From assembly GCF_042432905.1 (NCBI RefSeq), contig NZ_JBHLWI010000026.1, positions 1 through 52,345 of the forward strand: DNA of 52,345 bases, read 5' to 3'. Shown here piece after piece: positions 42,065 to 51,160 of this stretch. The stretch's first letter is position 1. Every line of letters starts with the position of its first letter. The position numbers and the translations under genes were made by a program. The notes under the pieces are model-generated. The model was not told the DNA's origin. It was given only the letters and a program-made list of their open reading frames with translations, and did no database searches. This DNA comes from Fontibacter flavus. Lineage in GTDB: Bacteria > Bacteroidota > Bacteroidia > Cytophagales > Cyclobacteriaceae.

Positions 42065-43393
42065 ATGATTAGCAAATATCCAATGAGCATATTTTGGATT
42101 TTTTTTGGGATTTCGTCCATATTCGGATCTTGTACCCAAGACTACACAGTGAGAACTGAAATCCTCAAATGGAAAGATGGAAAAAAAGCAGCTGTTTCCC
42201 TCACCTATGACGATGGTACACTAAATCAATTTAGGGTAGCCTTGCCTATCATGGAAGAGTTTGACATGAGAGGAACATTTTACATCAACACTGGGGAAAT
42301 ACCTGGCCAGAAAAACGAGGCCAAATATCTTGGAAGAGATCCAAAAATAGTGATTGATGCAACAGCAAGCATTCCTACCAATCTGGAAAACTATTTTGAA
42401 AGGGCAGGATTGATCAGATTCTTGGACATACCTGGTGCAGTTTCTTTTCATGATAGAAGTGGTGCTACCTACGAACAGGGTAGAGTGGAGGAAGCTTATA
42501 GGGTTTTGGATGAAGGATATGAACTGGCCAGAAAATTAAAAACCATCAATTTAATTCCACCCCAGATTATAGATGGCCCCATGATTGGCTGGGATGAGTT
42601 GAGAACATATGCGGCTAGGGGACATGAATTTGGGGTGCATACTATTTCCCACCCCAGATTGGCTGTTTTAGATGAAGAAAACCTGCTGTTTGAATTGGAA
42701 AAATGTGCTGAGGATATTGAGCGGGAGTTGGGGAAAGCACATCTTTTTTCAGCAGAGTGCCCATTTGGAACCGAGAATGAAAGGGTAATGGAATATGCTT
42801 TAGACCTCTTTCCGGCTACCAGAAACAGGATGCCTGAACCTTATTTAGAGGAAATCAACAGGTCAGGTACTTTTGATGTCAAAAAGGATTACCAGAAAGA
42901 GTATGTTCAATTTCAGAGAGGCCCACTTTCAAGAACAGATCAGGATTTGATGAAATCCTGGATTGATGATATTATCACCAGAAATGATGTGTGGTTGGTC
43001 CTTGTTTTTCATGGTATAGAGGGTATAGGCTGGGAAGCCATTTCAGAAGATAGAATACGGGATTATTTTACCTACATAGCTTCTAAGTCTGAGGATGTTT
43101 GGGTAGCGCCATTTAGAGAGGTGACCAAATATATGCGGCAAAGGATGGCGTCTGAAGTAATGCTACAGGTAGCCTCGAATGAAATTAAAATAGAACTAAA
43201 ATCCGATTTGGATCCGTATTGGTATGATCAACCATTGACCCTCAAAACATACTTCGATATGGCTTGGGAAAAAGTAAAGCTTGTTCAGGGAAATGAGGAA
43301 AAAGAGTTGGAAGTGCAGCAGGATGAAGGTGGTCAATATGTGCAATATGATTATCAGCCTTCCAAAGGTTCCTTGATTTTAAAGTCCATATAA
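42065..43393 (+). CDS. polysaccharide deacetylase family lipoprotein
   Basis: The start at ATG 42065 gives a lipoprotein signal MISKYPMSIFWIFFGISSIFGSC; ATG 42029 is possible but lengthens the n-region. A near-consensus promoter (TTG 41980-41982, 18 bases, TAATTTTC 42001-42008) fits either. 442 residues. NodB-type motifs: AAVSLTYDDGT with the Asp pair, FYINTGE, and the metal His pair in HTISHPRLAVL. The domain (about 40-330) removes acetyl groups from glycans, for example peptidoglycan or extracellular polysaccharide. The C-terminal part, about 365-442, is beta-rich and may bind carbohydrate. The substrate is unknown. Confidence 0.9.
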   Translation: MISKYPMSIFWIFFGISSIFGSCTQDYTVRTEILKWKDGKKAAVSLTYDDGTLNQFRVALPIMEEFDMRGTFYINTGEIPGQKNEAKYLGRDPKIVIDATASIPTNLENYFERAGLIRFLDIPGAVSFHDRSGATYEQGRVEEAYRVLDEGYELARKLKTINLIPPQIIDGPMIGWDELRTYAARGHEFGVHTISHPRLAVLDEENLLFELEKCAEDIERELGKAHLFSAECPFGTENERVMEYALDLFPATRNRMPEPYLEEINRSGTFDVKKDYQKEYVQFQRGPLSRTDQDLMKSWIDDIITRNDVWLVLVFHGIEGIGWEAISEDRIRDYFTYIASKSEDVWVAPFREVTKYMRQRMASEVMLQVASNEIKIELKSDLDPYWYDQPLTLKTYFDMAWEKVKLVQGNEEKELEVQQDEGGQYVQYDYQPSKGSLILKSI

Positions 43394-43457
43394 CCTTATG
43401 AACTTTGGAATCCGAAGCTATATTCAATAACTTCGTGCTTTTAACCAAATTAGAAAC

Positions 43458-43883
43458 ATGGATTACAACAAACTGGACGAAGACTTAGCTGCAATTGTAG
43501 AAAAAAGAATCGCTTTGAGCAAAATCTCCTATGCGGATGAAGCTTACGATGACATTGAAGAGGAATTACATGATTTGGAAGATGACTTTAATGAAGATTA
43601 TGGCGACGAATTGGAAGACATCTTAGAAAAAATCTACAACCAACTCAAATCTGACAATGAGGTGCTTTTGCCCTCTGCGTATCTCGCCAATGAATACCAT
43701 ACCATGATGCCTGATGCAGCTGGAAAAGTAACTTATGAAGTAATTGGAAGAGAGGGTGTGCCGGTTGAATCAGAACAGTTTGATAAAATGGACGTGAGAT
43801 TGGTTTTGGTTCCAAATCCTGCCAGATTTGTCTTACAGATTAATGGGAAATCAATGAAAGACCTTTGGGTTGCTAAAAAATAA
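43458..43883 (+). CDS. small acidic conserved hypothetical protein
   Basis: 141 residues, cytosolic. The first half is highly acidic and helical (YDDIEEELHDLEDDFNEDYGDELEDILEKIYNQL). The second half is beta-rich and includes YLANEYHTMMPDAAGKVTYEVIGREGVPVE and MDVRLVLVPNPARFVLQIN. I do not recognise a named family. The acidity suggests binding to a basic partner such as a nucleic-acid-binding protein, but this is only a guess. It sits 64 bases after the deacetylase on the same strand. Confidence 0.8.
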   Translation: MDYNKLDEDLAAIVEKRIALSKISYADEAYDDIEEELHDLEDDFNEDYGDELEDILEKIYNQLKSDNEVLLPSAYLANEYHTMMPDAAGKVTYEVIGREGVPVESEQFDKMDVRLVLVPNPARFVLQINGKSMKDLWVAKK

Positions 43884-43895
43884 AAATATAATAAT

Positions 43896-43942
43896 CAGGT
43901 TGTCATATATTAAGGCCGAAACTTATAATATATGACAACCTG
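43896..43942. terminator. long convergent hairpin
   Basis: CAGGTTGTCATATATTA (43896-43912) is a perfect 17-bp inverted repeat of 43926-43942. It lies between the convergent acidic-protein and trpS genes. No T-run follows, so it may act as a factor-assisted terminator or mRNA 3' end stabiliser. Confidence 0.7.
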
Positions 43943-43957
43943 AAAATCTTTGTTAAA

Positions 43958-44932
43958 TCAATTAAAACCTAGTTTTTTTCTTACTTTTTCCAGAATATGA
44001 CTTGCTTCTATTCTGGCTTTAGTCTCTCCTTCGGAAAGTCTCGCCTCTAACTCTTCAGGGTTGGACATATAATAATTAAATAACCTTCTTTCTTCAGCAT
44101 ATTTGCTCAGGATCAGTTCCAAAAACTCCTTTTTGGCATGTCCGTACCCGAAGTTACCTGCAAGATATCTATCCCTCAAAGTTGAAGTCTGTTCTGCACT
44201 GGCAATAAGTGAATAAAGTTTGAACACATTACAGGTATCTGGATCTTTAGGTTCTTCCAATGGTGTAGAATCGGTCACAATGCTATTGATATTCTTTTTG
44301 AGCAATTTTTCAGGAAGAAAGATATCTATAAAGTTGTTGTACGATTTACTCATTTTTTGACCATCTGTGCCTGGGATGATCATCACATCTTCAGAAATTC
44401 TTGCTTCCGGAATAGTGAGAATTTCCTCTTCCATCCTGTGATTGAAGGAGCTGGCGATATCCCTGGCCATTTCCAGATGTTGCAATTGATCTTTTCCAAC
44501 CGGGACAATATTGGCACTGTATAAAAGGATGTCTGCCGCCATCAATACAGGATAAGTAAACAGACCTGCATTTACATCTGCCAAGCGATCAGATTTATCC
44601 TTGAAGCTATGGGCATTGGCCAACATGGGGAAAGGCGTGAAGCAACTCAGGTACCAAGTAAGCTCTGTCACTTCAGGAATCATGGACTGCCGGTAAAAAA
44701 CAGTTTTGCTGATATCCAGCCCGAATGCCAACCAAGCGGCTGCCACTGCCAAAGTATTTTCTCTCCTCATGTCCCCATCTTTGATGGTGGTCAAAGAGTG
44801 TAAATCAGCAATGAAAATAAAGGATTCGTTATTGTCTTTTTTGGTCAATTCAATCGCCGGAACGATAGCACCCAGAATATTTCCCAGGTGTGGTCGGCCA
44901 GAACTTTGTATTCCTGTCAGTACTCTTGCCAT
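43958..44932 (-). CDS. trpS: tryptophanyl-tRNA synthetase
   Basis: The start is set at 44932 (MARVLTGIQSSGRPHLGN), the conserved beginning; an ATG 42 bases upstream adds an unlikely leader. 324 residues. The HIGH-type motif is PHLGN and the KMSKS-type motif is GQKMSKSYNN. SMIPEVTELTWYLSCFTPFPMLANAHSFKDK and the indole-side loop VLMAADILLYSANIVPVGKDQLQHLEMARDIA are typical. It charges tRNA-Trp. No T-box or attenuator is seen in the 72 bases ahead of it. Monocistronic. Confidence 0.96.
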   Translation of the reverse strand: MARVLTGIQSSGRPHLGNILGAIVPAIELTKKDNNESFIFIADLHSLTTIKDGDMRRENTLAVAAAWLAFGLDISKTVFYRQSMIPEVTELTWYLSCFTPFPMLANAHSFKDKSDRLADVNAGLFTYPVLMAADILLYSANIVPVGKDQLQHLEMARDIASSFNHRMEEEILTIPEARISEDVMIIPGTDGQKMSKSYNNFIDIFLPEKLLKKNINSIVTDSTPLEEPKDPDTCNVFKLYSLIASAEQTSTLRDRYLAGNFGYGHAKKEFLELILSKYAEERRLFNYYMSNPEELEARLSEGETKARIEASHILEKVRKKLGFN

Positions 44933-45004
44933 TTGTCTAAAATTTTGGCGCAAAATAAATAATTCAGGGTACAATTCGCTCGATTTTTCACGTTATTTGC
45001 CCAT

Positions 45005-46099
45005 ATGAATAAAAGTAAATACACGGTAATTTCAGTTTTCCTGCTCCTTCTTTTGAGTTTAAGCATTGAAGCACAGACACTTGACAGGAAGACATTGACT
45101 TGGGAAAGAAAAACAATCAATATAGGCGCTGTCTTGGAGGAAAATGGACCAGTTGATGTTGAATTTTATGCAGTCAATCTCCACGAAGAAAAAATTGCAA
45201 TCACCGATATTATCACAGATTGTGGGTGTACCACAGTGGATTTTACCAAGGACAGCCTAGAAAACCAGAAAGTAGCATCTTTAAAGGTGAAATTCGATCC
45301 TGACCATAGAGGCGGTGAATTTTCAAAAGTAATCATCGTCAGGACTACAGAAGATATCTATGGAGATACACTTTATTTAGAAGGTATCAATATGCCTATT
45401 CCTGATAATATCGAAATGGCTTATCCTCATAGGCTTGGTGTTCTTGGATTTAGACTTTCTTCTATCAATATGGGAAATGTTTTGACCAATGAACCTAAAA
45501 TCAAGTATATAGAAGTACATAATTTTGGTCAGGACACTATTCACTTGAATAAAGATCAAGAACATTTACCCGACCATCTTCAGGTAAGATTGGAACCCGA
45601 ATATTTAAATCCCGGAGAAAGAGGACTGATGATTTTCACCTATGATGGTACACTAAAAGGTGATTTGGGTTACTTAGAAGAATCCGTAGCCATAAAGTTG
45701 GAAAGTAGTGAAGAAAAGATCAGCTTGAAATTAATAGCAGTTGTATTTGAATACTTCGAACCTGTCCCGAAAAGTATGGAAAACCTTGTGCCAAGGCTGG
45801 GATTTTCTGAATCTGATATTGACCTGAAAGATATATCTTCTAGCAGAAAAGTGGAAAGATCAGTTACTTTGATCAATATGGGACAAGAACCATTAGAGAT
45901 CAGAAAAGTAGTGTCGAATTGTCCTTGTCTGACGATAGAACTAGATGAAAGAAGGATTGAAGCCGGTCAAAGAATACAGTTAAAGTTTGAATTTGACCCA
46001 AAAGGAAGGAGGGGAATTGACCACAAACACATCACGCTATTCACAAATGACCCTATCAACCCAGTGAGGACAATTATTATAAAAAGTACGATAAAATAG
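45005..46099 (+). CDS. secreted protein with two DUF1573 domains
   Basis: 364 residues. The signal peptide (MNKSKYTVISVFLLLLLSLSIEAQ) is followed by two DUF1573 (ASH-like, Ig-type) domains at about 30-130 and 275-360. Each has a short Cys pair at the same place: TDCGCTTVDF and SNCPCLTIEL. Between them is an Ig-like linker region with ELTVPKS-like turns. DUF1573 proteins are widespread in Bacteroidota, on the periplasmic side or surface, with unknown function; the CxC pairs could bind metal or form disulphides. Divergent from trpS, ahead of ytxH by 127 bases. Confidence 0.88.
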   Translation: MNKSKYTVISVFLLLLLSLSIEAQTLDRKTLTWERKTINIGAVLEENGPVDVEFYAVNLHEEKIAITDIITDCGCTTVDFTKDSLENQKVASLKVKFDPDHRGGEFSKVIIVRTTEDIYGDTLYLEGINMPIPDNIEMAYPHRLGVLGFRLSSINMGNVLTNEPKIKYIEVHNFGQDTIHLNKDQEHLPDHLQVRLEPEYLNPGERGLMIFTYDGTLKGDLGYLEESVAIKLESSEEKISLKLIAVVFEYFEPVPKSMENLVPRLGFSESDIDLKDISSSRKVERSVTLINMGQEPLEIRKVVSNCPCLTIELDERRIEAGQRIQLKFEFDPKGRRGIDHKHITLFTNDPINPVRTIIIKSTIK

Positions 46100-46226
46100 A
46101 ACGTAAAAGCCATTTTTTCCGTTTAATTGGTATGGTTGTTGATCTTCTATATTTATGAAAATAGGAGATTGAACAAATCTGATCACCAATTATTTTATTT
46201 ATTTCTAACTTAAAAACGACAAGACT

Positions 46227-46484
46227 ATGAGTTCTACGAAGTTTATTTTAGGTGCACTGGTAGGTGCAGTTGTAGGTGTACAAATCGGTATATTGGTTGC
46301 CCCGGACAAGGGTGAGAATACAAGGAAAAAAATCTCTAAAAAGAGTGGTGAATATTTAGATGACGTGACGGGTAAATTGAATCACTTCTTTGACAATCTT
46401 ACAAAGAAAGTTTCTGATGTCAGCAATGAAGTGGATAAGCTGGCTAAGAAAGCAAAAGCTGAAGTTGACCGTGTGGCGAAATAA
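46227..46484 (+). CDS. YtxH domain protein
   Basis: 85 residues. The glycine-rich membrane segment STKFILGALVGAVVGVQIGILVAPDKGENTRKKI is the YtxH signature. The rest is a Lys-rich amphipathic helix with heptad-like repeats (YLDDVTGKLNHFFDNLTKKVSDVSNEVDKLAKKAKAEVDRVAK). YtxH proteins are linked with general stress in Bacillus. A near-consensus promoter TTG (46127-46129), 18 bases, TATATTTA (46148-46155) lies upstream. It ends at a good terminator. Confidence 0.92.
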   Translation: MSSTKFILGALVGAVVGVQIGILVAPDKGENTRKKISKKSGEYLDDVTGKLNHFFDNLTKKVSDVSNEVDKLAKKAKAEVDRVAK

Positions 46485-46512
46485 AAAAATTTAACTATTC
46501 ATCTTAGAAATA

Positions 46513-46535
46513 AGGGAGGCTATTTGTCTCCCTTT
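46513..46535 (+). terminator. intrinsic terminator after ytxH
   Basis: Stem AAGGGAG / CTCCCTT with a nine-base loop, followed by a T-run. Confidence 0.85.
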
Positions 46536-46686
46536 TTTATTTAATCATGGAAGAGGAGGCGAGTTTCTGATACATTTTCAAAACTTTTAGGTAAAAATAC
46601 CCTGATCGGGGTATTTTACATACTTGAAAATATATTTAACTTACGAAAAATTGTTATTGACCTTTTAATTTGATAACCCTAGGTAT

Positions 46687-47232
46687 ATGCCGACTGAAGC
46701 GATTTTACCAAACACGGAACTTTCTTCTTTTGTTAATGGATATTTTTTGATTGATATCGAAAACTCAGATGATGAGATTCCTATTAGAACTTATGAAAGT
46801 GGGATTTCATTAGGTATTCCTTTTGGAAAGCCTTTTAAATTCCATATAGGTGAACCTGAACTGGATGAAAAGGACAATCCAATTTATCATGATTTTGATA
46901 AGCCTTTTTTATTTTACAATGTCACAGGCGAAGATACTTTTTGGGTAAAAGGAGATGCAAGGATGATTTTCGTGGTATTTACCGAATTAGGATTACAATT
47001 GTTTTTAAATGACAAAAACCCCAAATATGAGGAGCATTTATTTCCCTTGAGTAGATTGGGTATTCCTATTTTTAACTTGATGGTGAAAAGAAAATTAAGA
47101 TATAATCAGGATAATCATTCTGGAATTCAGATTATTGAAGATGAATTGAAAAGATTTTTCAAAAAGTTTCATATGGAAGAAAGTCATGAAGAAGAATTTG
47201 ACTTGGACACCGACTTTCCATTTGTACCATAA
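46687..47232 (+). CDS. HTH-less protein resembling an AraC-family sensor domain (copy 1)
   Basis: 181 residues, no signal or membrane span. The order of elements, LPNTELSSFVNGYF at the start, ESGISLGIPFGKPFKFHIG, then KGDARMIFVVFTELGLQLFL, is that of the N-terminal ligand/cupin-like part of some AraC regulators (DUF6597-like). The C-terminal half is a short helical bundle, FNLMVKRKLRYNQ and IIEDELKRFFKKF, then an acidic tail. No AraC helix-turn-helix follows. The gene 268 bases downstream is a paralog sharing these motifs. A role in ligand sensing without DNA binding is inferred; the family name is not certain. Confidence 0.78.
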   Translation: MPTEAILPNTELSSFVNGYFLIDIENSDDEIPIRTYESGISLGIPFGKPFKFHIGEPELDEKDNPIYHDFDKPFLFYNVTGEDTFWVKGDARMIFVVFTELGLQLFLNDKNPKYEEHLFPLSRLGIPIFNLMVKRKLRYNQDNHSGIQIIEDELKRFFKKFHMEESHEEEFDLDTDFPFVP

Positions 47233-47499
47233 GAAATATTTGAAGTCTGAAATTAGTGTTCTTTGCTTTTGGTGAACAGGTCATACACTTTTAAAGAGTA
47301 TGGGGTCTGTTATGGGTCATTTGACTTGCTTTTACAAATATCCAATAACTTACCTATTAAATGATTGAAGTTTTTGGTGAATATTCTTCAAAATAAGGAC
47401 AACTAAATATTTTCTTTATCCTTATTATTCTTCTTCAATTTATACAATAGGTGAGGTAAAGGATGATTTTAATGGTTTTATTTTTACTGAAACAGGAGT
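47233..47499. other. spacer between the two paralogs, with an imperfect hairpin
   Basis: 267 bases with no gene. AACAG/CTGTT and CATAC/GTATG pair with an inner CTTT/AAAG across 47275-47311. No T-run follows, so this is not an ordinary terminator. Nothing else supportable is seen. Confidence 0.3.
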
Positions 47500-47982
47500 A
47501 TGTTACAGGAATTTTTTCTTCCCGCACCAATACTTTCAGAGGTAATCACAGGTTATCTTTTTTATGAAGGTAGTAATGAGTATCCCGAACATGTGGATTT
47601 ATATGAAAACAGTATCAGCATAGGAGTCCCTTTGGGAGATCCTTTTAATATCATTGTGGGCAAAAACCTCAATGATATCGGAACATTTGTAGTTACGTTT
47701 AATAAACCTCTTCTCATTAATGGAAAACAAAAGCAAACGCATATTTGGGTAGAAGGCGAGTACAAATTATGTATGGCCATTTTTTCTCCCAAGGCCCAGA
47801 AGAAAATCCGCGAATATCTACAAATAGAGGAATTTTTGAACTTATGCCCGCTCTGTAGGACGGAATTGAGTTTGTTCAACTTGGCCGTCAGAAATAAATT
47901 GAGAAGAAATGAAAGCCCGGAAACAGCACTTCCGATAATTGAAAATGAGTTGGTAAAATTTTTCAACAAACTACCTTCCTAA
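47500..47982 (+). CDS. HTH-less protein resembling an AraC-family sensor domain (copy 2)
   Basis: 160 residues, cytosolic, clearly related to the 46687 gene. Both have LP...LS near the start, then GY; SISIGVPLGDPF matches GISLGIPFGKPF; WVEGEYKL matches WVKGDARM; and FNLAVRNKLRRN with IIENELVKFFNKL matches FNLMVKRKLRYN with IIEDELKRFFKKF. It lacks the acidic tail of copy 1 and has two Cys (CPLC) that copy 1 lacks. There is no DNA-binding domain. It lies 134 bases ahead of the sensor kinase on the same strand, which invites, but does not prove, a signalling link. Confidence 0.8.
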   Translation: MLQEFFLPAPILSEVITGYLFYEGSNEYPEHVDLYENSISIGVPLGDPFNIIVGKNLNDIGTFVVTFNKPLLINGKQKQTHIWVEGEYKLCMAIFSPKAQKKIREYLQIEEFLNLCPLCRTELSLFNLAVRNKLRRNESPETALPIIENELVKFFNKLPS

Positions 47983-48116
47983 AAGGACCAGTAAAAGAAT
48001 TAACACCATTATAACTCAATTAAAAACCCATCTTTTCAATTGGAAAAGTTATTATTTTCAATATTAACTTTTAATAGTAGCATTTATTCTTTAAATATAG
48101 TGCGAAAAACTCAATA

Positions 48117-50033
48117 ATGCTTAAATCACTCATTTCCATCATTCTACTTTTCCTCTTCGGCACTATGAGTATGGCCAATGAAAGCTTTATTTCATCTGTA
48201 AAAGTTTCAGATAAAGAAGATTATTCATTGGGAAATCAGATTTATTACTTGGAGGACAAAGGAGATCAAGATTTTAGGTCAGCATTTCAATCTTTTAAAA
48301 ATGGATTATTTGATAGTTTAGGCAAAAGCAACATATTCAATAAAGGGTATAGCACCTCCAAGTGGTGGTTTGCTTTCAATATTGAAAACGAATTAGATGA
48401 GGAAAATACCGTCATATTCAGCCCAGCAAGTTCTTCATTAATGAAAGCCACTTTGTATATAATCAACAATGAAGGTAATCTTCAGACATCAAAAATTACT
48501 GGGTATAACCTGAATGAAAACAAGCGGAATTTAGAATCAAGATTGAATGCCTTTACTATTACCCTTAAACCAAGGGAAAGAGTCACTTTATTGTTGGAAA
48601 CAGATTCAAGAGGAAGAAGTACCTACATTCCTTTTTTTCTGGACAGCCCTGATTCCTTTTGGGTATTCGAAGTGAACAGAGCGGCATTGTTTGGGGGAGT
48701 CAGTACTGTGTTAACCTTTGCATCACTTTTTTCTATTATACTGTTCTATTTCTTAAAAGAACGAGTATATATAGTTTTCACAGCCTATATCATGACCTGT
48801 TTGTTACTTATTTTGGAAGAAGATGGCTATGCTTATGATTGGTTTTATGGAGAAAGTTTTTCCCAGTTCTCGTTGATTGGAGTTCCATTTTTCGGGCTAT
48901 TGTCCTGTGCATTTTTATTGAGGTTTAATTTGTTGTTTTTCGAATCTAATTTGGCTGATCAAACATTGTATCGACAATCCATAATCTTTTACAGATTCAG
49001 CTTGGTTTGGTGCATTTTTCTAATGCTTAGTTTGGGAATTGATGAGCAATATTCATTAAAATTTACCTTAAATTGGACAGCACAGTTCTTTGGTGTTTTA
49101 TGTCTGATTTTTGTTTTTTTAGTCAATATCAACCAATTAAAAAATAAGTCAAATGTATTTATCATGTTTTTGAATTTGTTTTTGGTTTTTGGCTTGTTTT
49201 TCTATTTATCAAACAATCTCGGATTTACTTCATTTAATCCATTCAATCCCAATGGCCTGGTTCTAGGGGTACTCATTAATATAATAGGTTTCAGTATGCT
49301 AATAGGCTATCGTTTCTATTTGGCCAGAAAGGACAAAGAAGAATTGGTCAGGAAGATAGCTGAAAATGAAAAACAGTATTTGAAACAAATATTTCAGGTT
49401 CAAGAGGAAGAAAGACACAGAATTGCCAGAGATCTTCATGATGATTTGGGCGGATTGTTGGCCATGATCAAACTCAAAGTGGAAGACAGTGAAAACAAAC
49501 TCCAAAACGCTAGTGATCCTGTAAAGAAAGGCTTACAGGATACTGTTGAAATGTTGGAAAAAGCATCCCATGATATCCGGTTTATTGCCCATGAACTTCT
49601 TCCAACGGAAATTGAAAAAAAAAACTTACAAGAGCTCATCTCAGATTTGGTAGAGGTAATTGGAAAACAAAACAAATTGAAGTTCAACTTTAACAGTGGG
49701 GAACTACCTGAACTTTCTAATTATATGAAAAGTAATTTGTTTAGAATTTTGAAAGAGCTTCTTAATAATATAATCAAGCATGCTAAGGCCACAGAAGTGG
49801 AAATAGAGGTTTTTCATGATGAAGAAGATCAGGAAGTCAAATTGATCATCAGCGATAATGGAAAAGGATTTGATTATATGAAAGTCCAAAGTGAAAACAT
49901 AGGAATGGGATTAAAGAACTTAAAAACCAGACTGAAACACTTAAATGGTAAAGAGGAAATTAATAGTGGGCCTCTAGGAACGACAGTAGTCATTTGCGTT
50001 CCTGTTTATACTGAGAAATTGGCAAAAGGATGA
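48117..50033 (+). CDS. membrane sensor histidine kinase, 7TMR-DISM type
   Basis: 638 residues. A signal-like N-terminus precedes a periplasmic 7TMR-DISMED2-like beta domain (about 25-175, with KGYSTSKWWFAFNIENELDEENTVIF). Seven or so membrane helices fill about 185-400. The kinase follows: EEERHRIARDLHDDLGGLLAMIKLKVED with phosphorylated His441 (HisKA_3, NarX-like class), and HATPase motifs LKELLNNIIKHAKAT and DNGKGFD, GMGLKNLKTRL. It likely senses an extracellular ligand, perhaps carbohydrate, and signals to the response regulator encoded next with a four-base overlap. Confidence 0.93.
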   Translation: MLKSLISIILLFLFGTMSMANESFISSVKVSDKEDYSLGNQIYYLEDKGDQDFRSAFQSFKNGLFDSLGKSNIFNKGYSTSKWWFAFNIENELDEENTVIFSPASSSLMKATLYIINNEGNLQTSKITGYNLNENKRNLESRLNAFTITLKPRERVTLLLETDSRGRSTYIPFFLDSPDSFWVFEVNRAALFGGVSTVLTFASLFSIILFYFLKERVYIVFTAYIMTCLLLILEEDGYAYDWFYGESFSQFSLIGVPFFGLLSCAFLLRFNLLFFESNLADQTLYRQSIIFYRFSLVWCIFLMLSLGIDEQYSLKFTLNWTAQFFGVLCLIFVFLVNINQLKNKSNVFIMFLNLFLVFGLFFYLSNNLGFTSFNPFNPNGLVLGVLINIIGFSMLIGYRFYLARKDKEELVRKIAENEKQYLKQIFQVQEEERHRIARDLHDDLGGLLAMIKLKVEDSENKLQNASDPVKKGLQDTVEMLEKASHDIRFIAHELLPTEIEKKNLQELISDLVEVIGKQNKLKFNFNSGELPELSNYMKSNLFRILKELLNNIIKHAKATEVEIEVFHDEEDQEVKLIISDNGKGFDYMKVQSENIGMGLKNLKTRLKHLNGKEEINSGPLGTTVVICVPVYTEKLAKG

Positions 50034-50674
50034 AAAAGGATAAGATCATCATTGTAGATGACCATGAGATATTTTCAAATGGTATAAAGCTTATATTGGA
50101 CAGTAATTTGAATGTTGAAGTAACCCAGCATTTTGATAATGCTTCAGATGCCATGATGTATTTCAAAAATGGAGGGGCTGCTGATTTAGTAATGTTGGAT
50201 CTGTATATGCCGGGAATAAGCGGATTCGAGTTTTTGGAATTTATCCAGGAACATGGATTGGAATTAAAGATTTTAGTGGTCAGCATGCAATCTTCCGATG
50301 CCAATGTCTCACTATGTAAAAAATTAGGTGCTCATGGGTATATCCGAAAAGACAGTTCTTTAAAAGAAATGATTCTGGCAGTACAAGAAGTACTGAGTGG
50401 AAAAAAGCATTTTCCGATGACTGTAACAGGAACAAAGTCTGAATATAAGATTGAAAATGCTTTGGGTAGGCTGTGCAATAGCTATAAATTGTCAAAAGCA
50501 GAAACCAAAATACTGGATATGCTGCTCGAACAAAAAAAGAATAAGGAAATTGCGGAAGAACTTTTTTTGAGTCCCTTTACTGTCAAAACACACCGGAAGA
50601 ATATTTATCGGAAATTCAAAGTATCCAGCTTGGCCGGAATAGTGGGATTACTAAAGGGGGAGTTGGAGAAATAA
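50030..50674 (+). CDS. NarL/LuxR-type response regulator
   Basis: 214 residues. The receiver (about 5-125) has the acidic pair Asp10-Asp11, phosphorylated Asp57 in MLDLYMPG, a Ser in LVVSMQ, and Lys in GYIRKDSS. The C-terminal LuxR-type HTH (about 150-210) reads LSKAETKILDMLLEQKKNKEIAEELFLSPFTVKTHRKNIYRKFKV. Its start overlaps the kinase stop by four bases, so the two are a coupled pair. Targets are unknown. The repeat protein gene that begins 487 bases downstream is one candidate, but proximity is the only evidence. Confidence 0.95.
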   Translation: MKKDKIIIVDDHEIFSNGIKLILDSNLNVEVTQHFDNASDAMMYFKNGGAADLVMLDLYMPGISGFEFLEFIQEHGLELKILVVSMQSSDANVSLCKKLGAHGYIRKDSSLKEMILAVQEVLSGKKHFPMTVTGTKSEYKIENALGRLCNSYKLSKAETKILDMLLEQKKNKEIAEELFLSPFTVKTHRKNIYRKFKVSSLAGIVGLLKGELEK

Positions 50675-51160
50675 ATACAAAAAGAATTAAAAAGTATACT
50701 TTCCTTTTTTTCGATTTCAGTAAATTTTATATCATTCCGGTTTCCTGTAAATATTTTTAAATTAAATCTGATTAAATTTTTCTTTCATTCTTTTATAGCA
50801 AAGTTCACAGCATCGTTTCTACTTTTAAATTATTTGGAAATCAAGAGTATTTTTTGAAATAAAAATTTAATTCCACTAAAAACAAGTTTATAGCCATTTT
50901 CTATTTAAATTATTAAATAATGAATCATATAAATGACTTACTATAATTATTACATTTTTTTTTATGATAAAAAAACAATTTTTTTTAAAATATGTTTTTA
51001 ATGATCGATAAAAAAAATTAACGTAATGCTTTTTTATGTAATTGAAATACATTTATTTAGTAGTGAGAAGGAATTTTTCAAAATTTCAACTTTGGATTTA
51101 TCAAAATGCTAAACAGTAGTTTGAGTTAGTTTTTGAACAAGTTTTAAACCCTAGTAATAT
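50675..51160. other. long AT-rich intergenic region
   Basis: 486 bases with no gene. A short perfect palindrome AAAGTATACTTT (50691-50702) followed by a T-rich run may be a weak terminator for the response regulator. The rest is unusually AT-rich. A TTTG at 51091-51094 and TAGTTTG at 51117-51123 make an imperfect promoter for the gene at 51161. The sequence TTAAACCCTA (51143-51152) also occurs ahead of the S8 protease (3993-4002). Confidence 0.5.

Noticed and set aside
47275..47311. Hairpin between the two AraC-like paralogs as a terminator or riboswitch
   Set aside because: Stem is interrupted and no T-run follows; no riboswitch consensus is seen.
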